54,824 nt of DNA from Geobacillus proteiniphilus (GTDB lineage: Bacteria > Bacillota > Bacilli > Bacillales > Anoxybacillaceae). Position 1 is the stretch's first letter, and every line of letters begins with the position of its first letter. Positions 16,877 to 26,879 of the stretch are shown here, piece by piece. Below the pieces are notes generated by a model. It ran no database searches. It was not told the origin of the DNA and worked only from the letters and a program-made list of their open reading frames with translations. The stretch lies in contig NZ_MQMG01000019.1 of assembly GCF_001908025.1 (NCBI RefSeq), positions 1-54,824 of the forward strand. The letters run 5' to 3'. The position numbers were made by a program, and so were the translations under genes.

Positions 16877-17316
16877 GCATCATCACATCCTTTGGCCGGC
16901 CGGGCATCCATCCACCGATTCTTCAATTCGATGAGCCGGCGGCGCACGGCCGCATCAGCAAGGGAGCTGCCTTCGGGGAGCGCGAAGAAAAACTGCGCGT
17001 CCCCCTCGCCGCCTTGCTCTAAATACCGCTCAAGCAATGCCGCTGCCGCCTCGAGCGGCGACGGAACGAAAAAGATCGGAAATTGATTTGGAATGTAGCG
17101 CGGCAACGGCTCGCCCAGACGCCAAAATGAAGCGATCGCTCCGTGTTCAATCGCCGTTTTCAATGTTTCCGCCCCGTTTTCGAGCGGAACGAACAACCCT
17201 TTTTTCACTTGTTTGGCTGGGTTGACGAACACGGCGTGAAAGCGGATCGTTTCATCAACAATGCCGCGCACCTCCACCGCAATCGATTGCACCATCCTGT
17301 ATGCGATCATCGTCAT
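16861..17316 (-). CDS. Orphan MurF N-domain-like protein between murE and mraY
   Basis: A 151-residue protein with no recognised gene name. Residues about 28-105 resemble only the first (UDP-substrate) domain of Mur[17 protein letters not shown] corresponds to the DLFVPLxGxxxDGHxF motif, followed by [11 protein letters not shown] and [20 protein letters not shown]. The ATP-binding P-loop (GTNGKT) and the C-terminal ligase domain are absent, so it cannot be a working ligase alone. Its ATG overlaps the murE stop by 4 bases and its end overlaps mraY by 16, so it is tightly embedded in the operon where many bacteria carry murF. It may be a degenerate or repurposed MurF fragment. The homology is my reading of the sequence and needs a profile search. 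Confidence 0.75.
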   Translation of the reverse strand: MTMIAYRMVQSIAVEVRGIVDETIRFHAVFVNPAKQVKKGLFVPLENGAETLKTAIEHGAIASFWRLGEPLPRYIPNQFPIFFVPSPLEAAAALLERYLEQGGEGDAQFFFALPEGSSLADAAVRRRLIELKNRWMDARPAKGCDDACQNE

Positions 17317-18782
17317 CCTCTCTCCTTCACCGCTCTCCGGGCGACGGCGCGATCATCAAAGTCGATCACGTCATCGCCGATGATTTGATACGTTTCATGC
17401 CCTTTGCCGGCAATCAACACAACATCGCCTTCCTGCGCCTGGCCAATGGCGTAGCGGATCGCCTCTTCACGGTCAGGAATCGTCACATGCATCCCTATCT
17501 CAGTTCTTACTCCCGCTTCCATGTCGCACAAAATTTGCTTCGGATCTTCCGAACGCGGATTGTCGGAGGTAAAAACGGCGACATCCGCATACCGCACCGC
17601 CACCTGCGCCATGAGCGGCCGTTTCGACCGGTCGCGGTCGCCGCCGCAGCCGATGACGACATACACGTTTCGCTTCGCCAATTGGCGCACCGTTTTTAAG
17701 GCGTTTTCTAAACTGTCCGGCGTGTGGGCGTAATCGACGATGATCGTAAAGTTTTGCCCTTCATCGACCGTTTCAAACCGCCCCGGCACCGGCTCGACAT
17801 CCGCAAGCGCCGCGGCGATCATTTCAAGCGAAAAGCCAGAGGCAAGACAGGCCGCGACAGCAGCGAGAATGTTATAGACATTGAACGAGCCGACAAGTTT
17901 CGTTTCGACCGCCGCCGACCCGTGCGGCGTGCAAAGCCGAAACGCCATGCCGCCTGCGGTCATGCGGATCTGTTCCGCCATCACATCGCTTTTTTCCTTC
18001 ATGCCGTATGTGACGATCGGCGCGGCCGTCATATGTTTATAATATTGCGAAACCGGATCGTCATGATTGAGAACGGCGAATTTCGGCCGCCGTTTGTCGT
18101 AGCGGTTGCCGAGCTGGGCAAACAAAAGCCCTTTGGCGTTCCGGTATTCTTCCATTGTCCCGTGATAATCCAAATGGTCTTGCGTTAAGTTCGTAAAGAC
18201 GGCCACATCGTAATCGCAGCCATGCACCCGACCTTGGTGCAGCGCATGCGACGACACTTCCATGGCGACAAACTCCACTCCTTCATCGACCATCTGTTTA
18301 AACGTGCGCTGCAAAATGAGCGACTCCGGCGTCGTATTGGCCGCCGGATAGGAGCGGTCGCCGACCTTGATGTGAACCGTGCCAATGAGCCCTGTTTTCT
18401 TGCCGGCTTTTCTCGCGATTTGTTCAATGATCGACGTTGTCGTCGTCTTGCCGTTTGTGCCCGTTACTCCGATTAAATGAAGGCGGTGGGTCGGTTGCCC
18501 GTAAAACGCGTCCGCTAAAATCGCCATCGCCCGCCGGCTGTCCGGCACGAGAACGACTGGAACATCGACGGAAAGCGGACGCTCGGCCACGACCGCCGCC
18601 GCTCCGCGCGCCACCGCTTCCTCGGCAAAGTCGTGTCCGTCTACTGTAAACCCTTTAAGGCAAAAAAAGAGAGAACCGGGGGCAACGCGGCGCGAGTCCA
18701 TTTCGAGCGCCACGATATCGGGATTGCCTCCATCGTGCACCCAAAAACCGGGCAAGTGTGACAGCAGCGTCAGCAGTTTCAT
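17313..18782 (-). CDS. murE: UDP-N-acetylmuramoyl-L-alanyl-D-glutamate--meso-diaminopimelate ligase
   Basis: Adds the third stem-peptide residue. The 489-residue product has the N-terminal domain ([20 protein letters not shown]), the P-loop [14 protein letters not shown] (about 108-121) and, in the C-terminal domain, the DNPRSEDP motif that marks meso-diaminopimelate specificity over lysine. It follows spoVD after a terminator and leads the murE, MurF-N-like, mraY, murD, spoVE run. Length and motifs are normal. Confidence 0.97.
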   Translation of the reverse strand: MKLLTLLSHLPGFWVHDGGNPDIVALEMDSRRVAPGSLFFCLKGFTVDGHDFAEEAVARGAAAVVAERPLSVDVPVVLVPDSRRAMAILADAFYGQPTHRLHLIGVTGTNGKTTTTSIIEQIARKAGKKTGLIGTVHIKVGDRSYPAANTTPESLILQRTFKQMVDEGVEFVAMEVSSHALHQGRVHGCDYDVAVFTNLTQDHLDYHGTMEEYRNAKGLLFAQLGNRYDKRRPKFAVLNHDDPVSQYYKHMTAAPIVTYGMKEKSDVMAEQIRMTAGGMAFRLCTPHGSAAVETKLVGSFNVYNILAAVAACLASGFSLEMIAAALADVEPVPGRFETVDEGQNFTIIVDYAHTPDSLENALKTVRQLAKRNVYVVIGCGGDRDRSKRPLMAQVAVRYADVAVFTSDNPRSEDPKQILCDMEAGVRTEIGMHVTIPDREEAIRYAIGQAQEGDVVLIAGKGHETYQIIGDDVIDFDDRAVARRAVKERG

Positions 18783-18835
18783 GTTCGTTCATCCCTTTCG
18801 CTTCGAAATCGTCCGCTCCGTTAGGCAGACAGCGG

Positions 18836-18881
18836 AAAAAGGGGCACAACCAACCCGATGTGTCATCGCATCGGTCGCCCC
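18836..18881 (-). terminator. Intrinsic terminator of spoVD
   Basis: On the minus strand GGGGC (18877-18881) pairs with GCCCC (18841-18845), with an inner CCGATG/CATCGG stem, followed by TTTTT (18836-18840). It lies 13 bases after the spoVD stop and separates it from murE. Confidence 0.75.
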
Positions 18882-18894
18882 TTGCACGTTCGTC

Positions 18895-20829
18895 TTACCG
18901 TTCTTCCGCCGCTTCGCGTTTCGCCAAATAAATGCGGACCGTTGAGCCTTCTTTCACTTTCGCCCCTGGCTTCGGGGATTGTTCAACAACGACATCTCCC
19001 TCGCCACTAACATCTAATTTTAAGTCAAAAAGCTGCTCTTGCAAATCATTTTTTGTCAATCCGATCAAGTTCGGCACCTCAATCACTTTCGGCTCATTCC
19101 AGTCACGCTCTTTCGCAAGCTGGTCTTGGCGCGGTTTCACGCCCATAATCCGCAAGCTGTCTTCCATAATTTTCCCAACGATCGGCGCAGCGACCGTGCC
19201 GCCGAACTGAACCGTTCCTTTCGGGTTGTCGACGGCGACGTACACGACAAGCTTCGGATCATCCGCCGGAGCGAAGCCGATGAACGAAACGATATGGTTG
19301 TTTTGCAAATAGCGGCCGCCTTGCGCCTTTTGCGCCGTTCCCGTTTTTCCGCCGACACGGTACCCTTCGACATACGCCTTTTTCCCTGTTCCTTGAGCGA
19401 CGACGCTCTCAAGTGCGTAGCGGACTTGTTTCGATGTTTCCTCGGAAATGACGCGCCGTTTCGCCTTTGGCGTGTTGCGGCGGACGATCTCTCCTGTTTC
19501 CGGGTCGACCCACTGCTTGGCAATGTACGGAGTATACAAAATGCCGCCATTGATTGCCGCCGACACGGCAGCGACTTGCTGGATCGGCGTCACCGACACC
19601 CCTTGGCCAAACGCCGTCGTTGCCAGTTCCACCGGCCCGACCCGTTTCAAATCAAACAAAATGCCTGTTCCTTCGCCTTGCAAGTCGATGCCCGTTTTCT
19701 CACCAAAACCGAATTGCTTAATGTAACGAAACAACGTCTCCTTTCCAAGCCGCTCGCCAAGTTCGACAAACCCCGGGTTGCACGAGTTTTGCACGACTTC
19801 CAAAAACGTCTGATCGCCGTGGCCGCCTTTTTTCCAGCAGCGAAGCGTAGCGCCGGCTACTTTGGCGTAGCCCGGGTCAAAGAAATGGTCTTTCAGCAAA
19901 TTCACCTTATGTTCCTCAAGCGCCGCGGCCAGCGTAATGATTTTAAACGTCGATCCCGGTTCGTACGTGCTCCAAATCGGCAAGTTGCGGTTGTAAATTT
20001 CCGGAGGAACGCTCCGGTAATCCGCTGGATTGAACGTCGGCCGGCTCGCCATCGCCAAAATTTCACCCGTGTTCGGGTCCATGGCGATAGCGATGATGCC
20101 CTCCGGATTGTATTTCGCCTCTGCGATGTCAAGTTCGCGCTCAATGATCGTCTGAATGCGCGAATCGATCGTCAACACCAAATTCAAGCCGTCAGTCGGC
20201 GGCGTATAGTCATCAGCTATATCGGGCATGCGCCGCCCTTTCGCATCGGAATAAAACTGCACGGAGCCGCGCTCGCCCCTCAGTTCCTTGTCATAATACA
20301 GCTCCAACCCGGTGAGCCCTTGGTTGTCAATGCCGGTGAAGCCGAGCACGTGCGACAAATAGCTGCCAAACGGATAGTAGCGCTTCGTATCTTCAGCGAT
20401 ATACACCCCATCCAAGTTGAGGGCGCGCACATTCACCGCTTTTTCATCGGAAATTTTCCGCCCTTCTTTCAGGCGGACGATCGACGTTTTTTGCGTGATT
20501 TGTTTATAGATGGATTCGACCGAACCGCCCAACACCCCGGCCAGCTTTTTCGCCGCCTCTGCCGGGTTTTTGACTTGCCGCGGAATGACATACACCGTCG
20601 GCGCGCTCATGTTCGTCGCCAGCGGGACGCCGTTGCGGTCCAAAATTTCGCCTCGCTTCGGCTCAAACGGAATGTTCCGGCCCCATAGCCCTTTCGCCCG
20701 TTCCGCTAACATATCGCCGAGCCAAAATTGGACGTAGCCGAGACGGAGATCGATAATGGCAAAGATCAAAATCCCGATCAAAAACACGATCGTCAACCGC
20801 TTGCGCACGGTAACGTACGATACGCGCAT
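18895..20829 (-). CDS. spoVD: Sporulation-specific class B penicillin-binding protein SpoVD
   Basis: Transpeptidase that crosslinks spore cortex peptidoglycan, partner of SpoVE. The 644-residue product has one N-terminal membrane segment (about 12-32), a dimerisation domain, the transpeptidase domain with catalytic Ser293 in STFK, SCN at 349-351 and KTG at 495-497, and one C-terminal PASTA domain (VPNLIGLTKNDLQEQL). The single PASTA domain separates it from PBP2B, which has two. The start has AAGGAGG upstream, and a SigE-like promoter lies in the gap after pbpB. Confidence 0.96.
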   Translation of the reverse strand: MRVSYVTVRKRLTIVFLIGILIFAIIDLRLGYVQFWLGDMLAERAKGLWGRNIPFEPKRGEILDRNGVPLATNMSAPTVYVIPRQVKNPAEAAKKLAGVLGGSVESIYKQITQKTSIVRLKEGRKISDEKAVNVRALNLDGVYIAEDTKRYYPFGSYLSHVLGFTGIDNQGLTGLELYYDKELRGERGSVQFYSDAKGRRMPDIADDYTPPTDGLNLVLTIDSRIQTIIERELDIAEAKYNPEGIIAIAMDPNTGEILAMASRPTFNPADYRSVPPEIYNRNLPIWSTYEPGSTFKIITLAAALEEHKVNLLKDHFFDPGYAKVAGATLRCWKKGGHGDQTFLEVVQNSCNPGFVELGERLGKETLFRYIKQFGFGEKTGIDLQGEGTGILFDLKRVGPVELATTAFGQGVSVTPIQQVAAVSAAINGGILYTPYIAKQWVDPETGEIVRRNTPKAKRRVISEETSKQVRYALESVVAQGTGKKAYVEGYRVGGKTGTAQKAQGGRYLQNNHIVSFIGFAPADDPKLVVYVAVDNPKGTVQFGGTVAAPIVGKIMEDSLRIMGVKPRQDQLAKERDWNEPKVIEVPNLIGLTKNDLQEQLFDLKLDVSGEGDVVVEQSPKPGAKVKEGSTVRIYLAKREAAEER

Positions 20830-20862
20830 ATGGCGGAACCTCCTTCATGGTGGGCTCGTTCC

Positions 20863-20890
20863 ACTATATGCTTGTACGCCCCGTTATAGA
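20863..20890 (-). promoter_or_regulatory. Possible SigE-type promoter of spoVD
   Basis: On the minus strand CATATAGT (20863-20870) is close to the SigE -10 consensus CATACAnT. A weak -35 (TCTATA, 20885-20890) lies 14 bases upstream. SigE control of spoVD is known in B. subtilis; the -35 match here is poor. Confidence 0.4.
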
Positions 20891-20900
20891 ACGGCAAAAA

Positions 20901-23111
20901 TCATTCGTGCGGCTCGGCTTCTTTCCGCTCGGCCGCCTCTTTCTTCTTCTCCGCCGCCGCTTTCTCCCATTGGCGCGGCGGAGCCAATTCAACGATTAAA
21001 TAATCGCCTTTGCGCACCTCCGCTCCCGGACGAATGTTTTGGCTGACGACATAGCCGCTCCCTTTCGTGCTCGGCCGCAAGCCGAGAACGTTGGCCACTT
21101 TCATAGCGTCGCGCAGCGAGAAGCCGCGCAAATCTGGCATCGTTGCCGCCCCGTCCGTTTTCAACACGACCCGTTCGCCCAAAAGAACGTGATCGCCGCC
21201 TTGCGGAAGCTGCTGCTCAACATACTTGCCGCGGCCGATCACGACCGGCACATATCCTTTTTCCTTCAGCTGCTCTGCTGCCGAAGCCGCCGGCTGGCCG
21301 ATCCATGAATCAAGCGCCTGCGGTTCCGCAGTCTTTGCTTTCATTCGTTTTTCCCCGTTCGGTTCAATATGCAAATATTGCAAACTGCTTTTCATCACCG
21401 TCGTAAAAATTTGCGACACCGGCGCCGCTCCGGTTTCGGTCACATCGAGGTGCGGCTGTTGGACAGCGACATACATGAGAAGCTTCGGATCATCCGTCGG
21501 CGCCATGCCTAAAAACGAAAAAATGTAGTTTTCCCGTCCGGTCAAATAGCCCCCGGAAGCCGACGGAATTTGCGCCGTCCCCGTTTTGCCGGCGACGCGG
21601 TAGCCGTTGATTTGGTACGGACGGCCGGTGCCGTGCTCGGACGTGACGACCGTCTCTAAAATGGCGCGCACTTTGCGCGCGGTTTCCGCCGTAATCGGCT
21701 CGCCGACCACGGTCGGCTCATGATCGAGCACGACTTTGCCGCTGTCTGGGTCGACGACTTTCTCGATGACATACGGCTTCATCATTTTCCCATCGTTGGC
21801 GATCGCCGTCGCCGCTTGGATTTGCTGGATCGGCGTCACCGATGTCCCTTGGCCGAATCCGGTCGTAATCCGTTCAATCGGATAACGGTAGCGGATTTGC
21901 CCGACCGCTTCGTTCGGCAAATCGATGTCCGTTTTCCGGTCGAAATGGAAACGGTGCAAATATTGCAAAAACCGATCTTCGCCAAGCTTTTCTTTCACTA
22001 AAATCGAAAAGGCGACGTTTGAGGAGCGTTGCACCCCTTCATTAAACGTGATCGTCCCCCAGCCGACATCGTTATGGTCGCGAATCGTATTCGGCCCCAC
22101 TTTGTAGGAACCAGAGCGATACGTTTCGTTGCCGTTATACACCCCTTCATTGATGGCCGCCGCGAGCGTGAACACTTTCATCGTCGATCCCGGCTCATAC
22201 GGATAGGAAATAGCGTCATTTAAAAAGTTCGTAATATCGCGCTTGTTTGGGTCGAAGCTCGGACGCGTCGCCATCGCCAAAATCTTCCCTGTTTTTGGAT
22301 CGGCGACGATGGCGATCATTTTTTTCGGCTTGTATTGCTTCTCGACACTGTTCATCGCATCTTCCAAAAATGATTGAATCTTTCCGTCAATCGTCAGATA
22401 GACGTTTGCCCCATTGTCCGGCTTAACAATGCGCTCCTTTCCCCCCGGAAGGCGGAAGCCGTTTATGTCGCCGGCAAACGACACATAGCCGTCTTCTTCG
22501 CGCAAATACCGGTCAAGCTCTTTTTCCACTCCCATTTTGCCGACCGTTTCGTTGGCTGCATCTTTTTGCGCATAGCCGATGACGTGCGACGCAAACATGC
22601 CGTTCGGATAAAACCGGCTCGTGTCGCGGATGAAGGCGATGCCTGGCAAATGGAGCGCTTCGATTTTTCGCTTCAGCTCAAAACTGATGTTGCGGCCGTA
22701 GGAACCGAACTCGACTTGCTTCGCTTTTTTGGTCAAAATGCGTTCCATCGCCTCGACGTCCATGCCAAGCAACGGGGCGAGTTGTTCCGCTGTTTTTTTC
22801 GGATCGACCACATGGCGCGGATGATCCGGATCGGTTGTCATCTTCGGATCCAAAATGGCCACAACCGTATAGGATGGCACATCTTCAGCCAAAATGGAGC
22901 CGTTGCGGTCGAAAATCGTTCCGCGCTTCGCCTCGATCGTTCGCGTTTGTTGATGCTGCCGCTCCGCGATCACAGCCAGTGTTTGGCCGTCCGCTTTGCC
23001 GGTCCATCCAAGCTGCACAAAGCGGACGAACAACAGAGAAAAGAGGAAGCCGAACAGGCAAAACAGGATGAACGCTCCCTGATGGGTGTTGCGATGCTTT
23101 CTTGCCTCCAT
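20901..23111 (-). CDS. pbpB: Division-specific class B penicillin-binding protein 2B
   Basis: Septal transpeptidase that works with FtsW and the FtsL-DivIB-DivIC complex. The 736-residue product has a membrane segment at about 13-33, the dimerisation domain, then the catalytic motifs: Ser309 in STMK, SSN at 363-365 and KTG at 509-511. Two C-terminal PASTA domains follow (about 595-655 and 658-715) and an acidic-basic tail. Active-site positions equal those of B. subtilis PBP2B. It follows ftsL by 6 bases. Confidence 0.97.
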   Translation of the reverse strand: MEARKHRNTHQGAFILFCLFGFLFSLLFVRFVQLGWTGKADGQTLAVIAERQHQQTRTIEAKRGTIFDRNGSILAEDVPSYTVVAILDPKMTTDPDHPRHVVDPKKTAEQLAPLLGMDVEAMERILTKKAKQVEFGSYGRNISFELKRKIEALHLPGIAFIRDTSRFYPNGMFASHVIGYAQKDAANETVGKMGVEKELDRYLREEDGYVSFAGDINGFRLPGGKERIVKPDNGANVYLTIDGKIQSFLEDAMNSVEKQYKPKKMIAIVADPKTGKILAMATRPSFDPNKRDITNFLNDAISYPYEPGSTMKVFTLAAAINEGVYNGNETYRSGSYKVGPNTIRDHNDVGWGTITFNEGVQRSSNVAFSILVKEKLGEDRFLQYLHRFHFDRKTDIDLPNEAVGQIRYRYPIERITTGFGQGTSVTPIQQIQAATAIANDGKMMKPYVIEKVVDPDSGKVVLDHEPTVVGEPITAETARKVRAILETVVTSEHGTGRPYQINGYRVAGKTGTAQIPSASGGYLTGRENYIFSFLGMAPTDDPKLLMYVAVQQPHLDVTETGAAPVSQIFTTVMKSSLQYLHIEPNGEKRMKAKTAEPQALDSWIGQPAASAAEQLKEKGYVPVVIGRGKYVEQQLPQGGDHVLLGERVVLKTDGAATMPDLRGFSLRDAMKVANVLGLRPSTKGSGYVVSQNIRPGAEVRKGDYLIVELAPPRQWEKAAAEKKKEAAERKEAEPHE

Positions 23112-23117
23112 CGCCGA

Positions 23118-23474
23118 TCATTCCTGCACAACTTTCACATGGTTTTCGTTGAGCGACAAACCAAGCTCTTTCGCCTTTTGCAAAATGCGCTCGTACGCGC
23201 TCAGCCGTTGCACCTCGACATATAAGTCATTGTTCTCCTTTTTCTGCTCGTCAATCGACGCCTCGAGCTTTTGCACCCCTTTGTTCAGTTCGTAAATGCG
23301 CACTTGGTTCGAGACGATGTGAACCGCCGCATAGAAGACAAACAGGAAAAACAACATAAACAGCAGCTTTTCAGCCAGCGACGGGCGAAAGCGCTGCTTC
23401 CGCCGCGGCTTCGGGCTTGGCGGTGCCGCCGGATGTCGTTGTTCACGCGCGGCTTTGACTGCTGCATCATTCAC
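23118..23474 (-). CDS. ftsL: Cell division protein FtsL
   Basis: Small bitopic division protein of the septal synthase complex. From GTG 23474 the product is 118 residues: a basic, proline-rich cytoplasmic part, a membrane segment (about 36-56) and an extracellular coiled coil (about 60-100). This GTG is preferred because GGAGGGG lies 6 bases upstream and the length equals known FtsL (about 117). An ATG 24 bases earlier has no ribosome site. It lies between rsmH and pbpB as in other Firmicutes. Confidence 0.92.
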   Translation of the reverse strand: MNDAAVKAAREQRHPAAPPSPKPRRKQRFRPSLAEKLLFMLFFLFVFYAAVHIVSNQVRIYELNKGVQKLEASIDEQKKENNDLYVEVQRLSAYERILQKAKELGLSLNENHVKVVQE

Positions 23475-23571
23475 AGCTTTCCCCTCCTGTTTCTCCATTC
23501 ATTCGTTTTTCGCCGCAATGGGCGGCTCCTGCATGAAAATCGGTTGTGTTTCTCCGCTGTTTTTGTCGTTA

Positions 23572-24504
23572 CTACAGCTTTTCAGCAATGCGGAGTTTGG
23601 CCGAACGGGCGCGATGGTTTCGTTCGAGCTCTTCCTCGGAAGGAACGATCGGTTTTTTTGTAATGATTTTCAGCACGGGGCGGTAGTCGTCGGGGAGAAC
23701 CGGAAGCCCCGGAGGCCATGGCGGGCTTTCGCTCGCCTTTTTAAACATTTCTTTGCAAATGCGGTCTTCAAGCGAATGAAACGTAATGACGCTCACCCGT
23801 CCACCGGGTGCAAGCAGTTCGATCGCCTGCTCGAGCGCCTCGCGAAACGCCTCGAGCTCATCGTTGACCGCGATGCGGAGCGCCTGAAAAATGCGTTTGG
23901 CCGGGTGTCCGCCGCTGCGGCGCGCCGGTGCCGGGATCGCCTCTTTAATCACCTCAACGAGCTCCCCCGTCGTTTTAATCGACCTCGTGCGGCGCACTTC
24001 CTCGATTTTGCGCGCCACTTGCTTCGAAAACTTCTCTTCGCCGTAACGGAAAAAGATGCGGACGAGCTCCTCGTATGGCCAGCGGTTGACAATCTCCGCC
24101 GCCGTCAGCCGCTGCTTGCGGTCCATCCGCATATCAAGCGGCGCATCGTGCTGATAGCTGAAGCCGCGCTCGGGTTCGTCGAGCTGCGGCGAAGAAACAC
24201 CCAAATCAAACAAGACGCCGTCGACGGACTTGACGCCAAGCGCTGAAAGCTCCTCTTGCAAAAACCGGAAGTTCCGGTGCACAAACTGCACTTGCCGGCC
24301 GTAGCGGGCGAGCCGTTCGCGCGCATGCATGATGGCGGCTTCGTCTTGGTCAAAGGCAAACAGCTTCCCATGTTCCGACAAACGGGAGAGCAAATATTCG
24401 CTATGGCCGCCGCCGCCCAGCGTACAATCGACGTAAATGCCGTCCGGGCGGATGTTCAGCCCATCGACTGCCTCTTTCAGCAACACTGTTGTATGTTGAA
24501 ACAC
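23572..24504 (-). CDS. rsmH: 16S rRNA (cytosine1402-N4)-methyltransferase RsmH (MraW)
   Basis: Methylates N4 of C1402 in 16S rRNA using S-adenosylmethionine. The 310-residue product starts [16 protein letters not shown], with the SAM-binding motif [15 protein letters not shown] and the family segments [15 protein letters not shown] and [13 protein letters not shown] 24504 is chosen because GGTGG lies 7 bases upstream and the product then aligns with the family. Another GTG 36 bases earlier has a better-looking AAGGAGG, but at 15 bases. mraZ, normally directly upstream, is missing. Confidence 0.95.
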   Translation of the reverse strand: MFQHTTVLLKEAVDGLNIRPDGIYVDCTLGGGGHSEYLLSRLSEHGKLFAFDQDEAAIMHARERLARYGRQVQFVHRNFRFLQEELSALGVKSVDGVLFDLGVSSPQLDEPERGFSYQHDAPLDMRMDRKQRLTAAEIVNRWPYEELVRIFFRYGEEKFSKQVARKIEEVRRTRSIKTTGELVEVIKEAIPAPARRSGGHPAKRIFQALRIAVNDELEAFREALEQAIELLAPGGRVSVITFHSLEDRICKEMFKKASESPPWPPGLPVLPDDYRPVLKIITKKPIVPSEEELERNHRARSAKLRIAEKL

Positions 24505-24721
24505 ATGTCCACCACCTTCGTTGCTTCCAACCACACTCACATCGGCCAGTGGCCGCCTCCTTATTATATCGCAAAGATGGACAAAATTTTAGCTTTTTTT
24601 GTAAAAAAACGTCCTTTTTTGTTTCTTTTTGTCGGACGGGCCAATCACGGCCATCCTGGCGGCTTCACCCCTTTACTTTTATTTCCATTTAATGAATGTT
24701 GTTTTTTACAATTCATTTCAC

Positions 24722-24750
24722 AAAAAAGAAAATCCTGCTCAAAGCAGGAT
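24722..24750 (-). terminator. Intrinsic terminator of bshC
   Basis: On the minus strand ATCCTGC pairs with GCAGGAT (24732-24738 with 24744-24750) around a five-base loop, followed by TTTTCTTTTTT. It ends the leftward transcript from panE/bshC before the dcw cluster. Confidence 0.88.
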
Positions 24751-24781
24751 GTTTCTTTTCGACTTTTTCTTTGAAAAAGCC

Positions 24782-26410
24782 TCACATATATACAATTTTA
24801 TGCATTCCATTGCCAGGACTAGGAATCGCCAAAAGTTTTTCTACAAAATCAAATCCGTAGCGGTTGATGTAATAAAACACGTTCCAAACCCGCTCCTGGA
24901 GCGCGCCGTTCGGCCGAAGCGACGTCTCTATGCGCCAAAATTTCCGCCACTCCGTCTCATGTTTGCGCAACAGCGCCCGCTCGAGCGCGTGCTGAAGAAA
25001 CTCGATTTGCTCCTGAATGATGGCGGCATTTTTCGCCACCAATCCCTCCAATCCGCGGTCAATCGCCACTCCAAGCTCACGGAGCGGCCGGTGCGCCGCG
25101 TCAATGTCCGCCTTCGCTTGGGCAAACACCGAAGCAAGCGGCGCTTGAGCGGTCGCCTCCCGCCACTCCCGCTTTGCTTCATCGAGCCGCCCGGACAATA
25201 CATCAGCCACCTCAAGGCCGATATCGGACAGGTCGGTTTGCAGCGAACGGCTGACGATCGTCGCCTGCAGACGCGGCACGACCGGAGGCATTTCTAGGTC
25301 GAAAAGCGGAAACGCCTCTTTCAATTCCGCCCAATAAGCGATCTCCCCCGGTCCGGCAACGAAAGCGAGCGTCGGCAGCAAATACTCTTGCATGAGCGGA
25401 CGGGTGACGACATTGTTGCTTAAACGGGCCGGATTCGTTTCGGCCAGCTCAAGCAGCTCTTCTCTTGTCCAAACGAGAGTTCCCGCTTTATTGCGAAACA
25501 GGCCGCTCTCCTCGTCATACTGCAAAAGCGAACGTTCACGGCCGTCGTAATAAAACAAGTTGGCCGCGTCACGACCGATTTCAATCAGCGGCGCATATCC
25601 GAGCGCGCGCAGCGCCTCTTGCTGAGCAAGCACCGCGGCCGTCACGTCGCGATGGCGTTCAATGAGCGCAGCGAAAAAGCGGCGCTCAAGCGGCCGCACC
25701 GCCGCATCGCCAGCGTTAAAGACCACTAAGCCGTGATCAGCGAACAACCGGAGCACAATAACGGCAAAAAAGTCGACAAACGTGCGCGCCTCATCGAGAC
25801 ACGATGACAAAAAGGAGAGCAGCTCATTCGTCACGTCCGTTTCCCCATACGTTTTGACGACGCGCTCGACCCACTCTTTCGCAGCCATCCGGTCCAGCAG
25901 CACATCGGCAGCCATCCGCTTTTCGTTCGTTTTGTGCGGGTACGCCGCTTTTTTTACTTCTCCTTCTTCAACAACATAGACATGATCGATTTCCGCGATG
26001 TCATGGTCTTCGCCGGCGATCCAAAACAGCGGCACGACCGGCACGCCCAGTTTTCGTTCCTGCTCTTTGGCAAGCTGGATGATGGTGATGATCTTATAAA
26101 TCGTATACAGCGGCCCAGTCAACAGCCCGGCTTGCTGCCCGCTGACAATGACGACGCTTCGCTCGTCGCGCAGTTTCTCAATTTTTGCCATCGTGGCCGC
26201 GCTCGCCGAGAAGCGCCGGTGATAAGCACGCAAATAGTCGGCAAGCCCTTCTCGGTCATAGGTTCTTCCTTGCAAATAGGCCAACCGCCGACAAAACGCT
26301 TCATCGTCCGCCTGGGCATAAGCGAAGCCGCTCTCTGCTGGAAACGCGCCGGTTATGTAATCAGCCGCCAATTTCGTCGCCGCTGGCAGCGGAATTTCGC
26401 GAACTTCCAT
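24782..26410 (-). CDS. bshC: Putative bacillithiol synthase, cysteine-adding enzyme BshC
   Basis: Last enzyme of bacillithiol synthesis, joining cysteine to glucosaminyl malate. The 542-residue product is of normal family length. It shows the nucleotide-binding-like VVIVSGQQAGLLTGPLYTIYK stretch (about residues 86-106), with GQQ-type HxGH-like positions degenerate as in the family, then FWIAGEDHDIAEIDHV and a long C-terminal coiled coil (about 380-500). It lies upstream of rsmH, as bshC (yllA) does in Bacillus, but without mraZ between. Confidence 0.94.
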   Translation of the reverse strand: MEVREIPLPAATKLAADYITGAFPAESGFAYAQADDEAFCRRLAYLQGRTYDREGLADYLRAYHRRFSASAATMAKIEKLRDERSVVIVSGQQAGLLTGPLYTIYKIITIIQLAKEQERKLGVPVVPLFWIAGEDHDIAEIDHVYVVEEGEVKKAAYPHKTNEKRMAADVLLDRMAAKEWVERVVKTYGETDVTNELLSFLSSCLDEARTFVDFFAVIVLRLFADHGLVVFNAGDAAVRPLERRFFAALIERHRDVTAAVLAQQEALRALGYAPLIEIGRDAANLFYYDGRERSLLQYDEESGLFRNKAGTLVWTREELLELAETNPARLSNNVVTRPLMQEYLLPTLAFVAGPGEIAYWAELKEAFPLFDLEMPPVVPRLQATIVSRSLQTDLSDIGLEVADVLSGRLDEAKREWREATAQAPLASVFAQAKADIDAAHRPLRELGVAIDRGLEGLVAKNAAIIQEQIEFLQHALERALLRKHETEWRKFWRIETSLRPNGALQERVWNVFYYINRYGFDFVEKLLAIPSPGNGMHKIVYM

Positions 26411-26492
26411 GGCTAAAAACTCCCTTTCTTATGTATTCTTTCATGAGTATAGCACGTTTATTGCCAAGAGAAAAAAGGCTTGCTCGGCCGAG

Positions 26493-26879
26493 CTAAAGGC
26501 TCATAGCAACGCGCATGGCCATGCCGTATACAAGCAGCCCGGCGTAAAGGGAGGCAAAAATGAGAAAACTCGCCCGCCAAAAGACGCGGAACACCGTCCG
26601 CAAACGAAAGTCCGCCTTTTTCCGCCAATAGCCAAGCGCAATCACCGCGTGCAGACCAACCAAAAAGAGAAGCAGAGGAACGAAGTACGATTTCCCAAAC
26701 AGCACTGCTAGCAAAAAATAGACAGCGGCGATGAAAAAAGCAGTCGCGGCGTTGACCGCGGCGTAAAACGCTGCCCGCTTCCGCCTGCCGACCAAGCGTG
26801 CTCCGAAGTAGACGAGCAAAAACAGCAGAAGCGGCGCGGTCACAAACGTCGCCAGCGTCGAAGCGAGCCAATCATCCAT
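26493..26879 (-). CDS. DUF3397 family membrane protein
   Basis: A 128-residue integral membrane protein with four hydrophobic segments (about 8-27, 38-60, 64-84 and 103-122). It resembles the DUF3397 family found next to bshC in Bacillaceae. The function is unknown. Its start overlaps the panE end by 8 bases, and bshC follows it, so the three probably share a transcript. Confidence 0.8.
   Translation of the reverse strand: MDDWLASTLATFVTAPLLLFLLVYFGARLVGRRKRAAFYAAVNAATAFFIAAVYFLLAVLFGKSYFVPLLLFLVGLHAVIALGYWRKKADFRLRTVFRVFWRASFLIFASLYAGLLVYGMAMRVAMSL

Noticed and set aside
19039-20688. A long open frame on the plus strand (549 codons) opposite spoVD
   Set aside because: It lies wholly antisense to a gene with intact catalytic motifs, has no ribosome site or homology and is rich in arginine and histidine. 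This is the expected shadow of GC-rich codon use.
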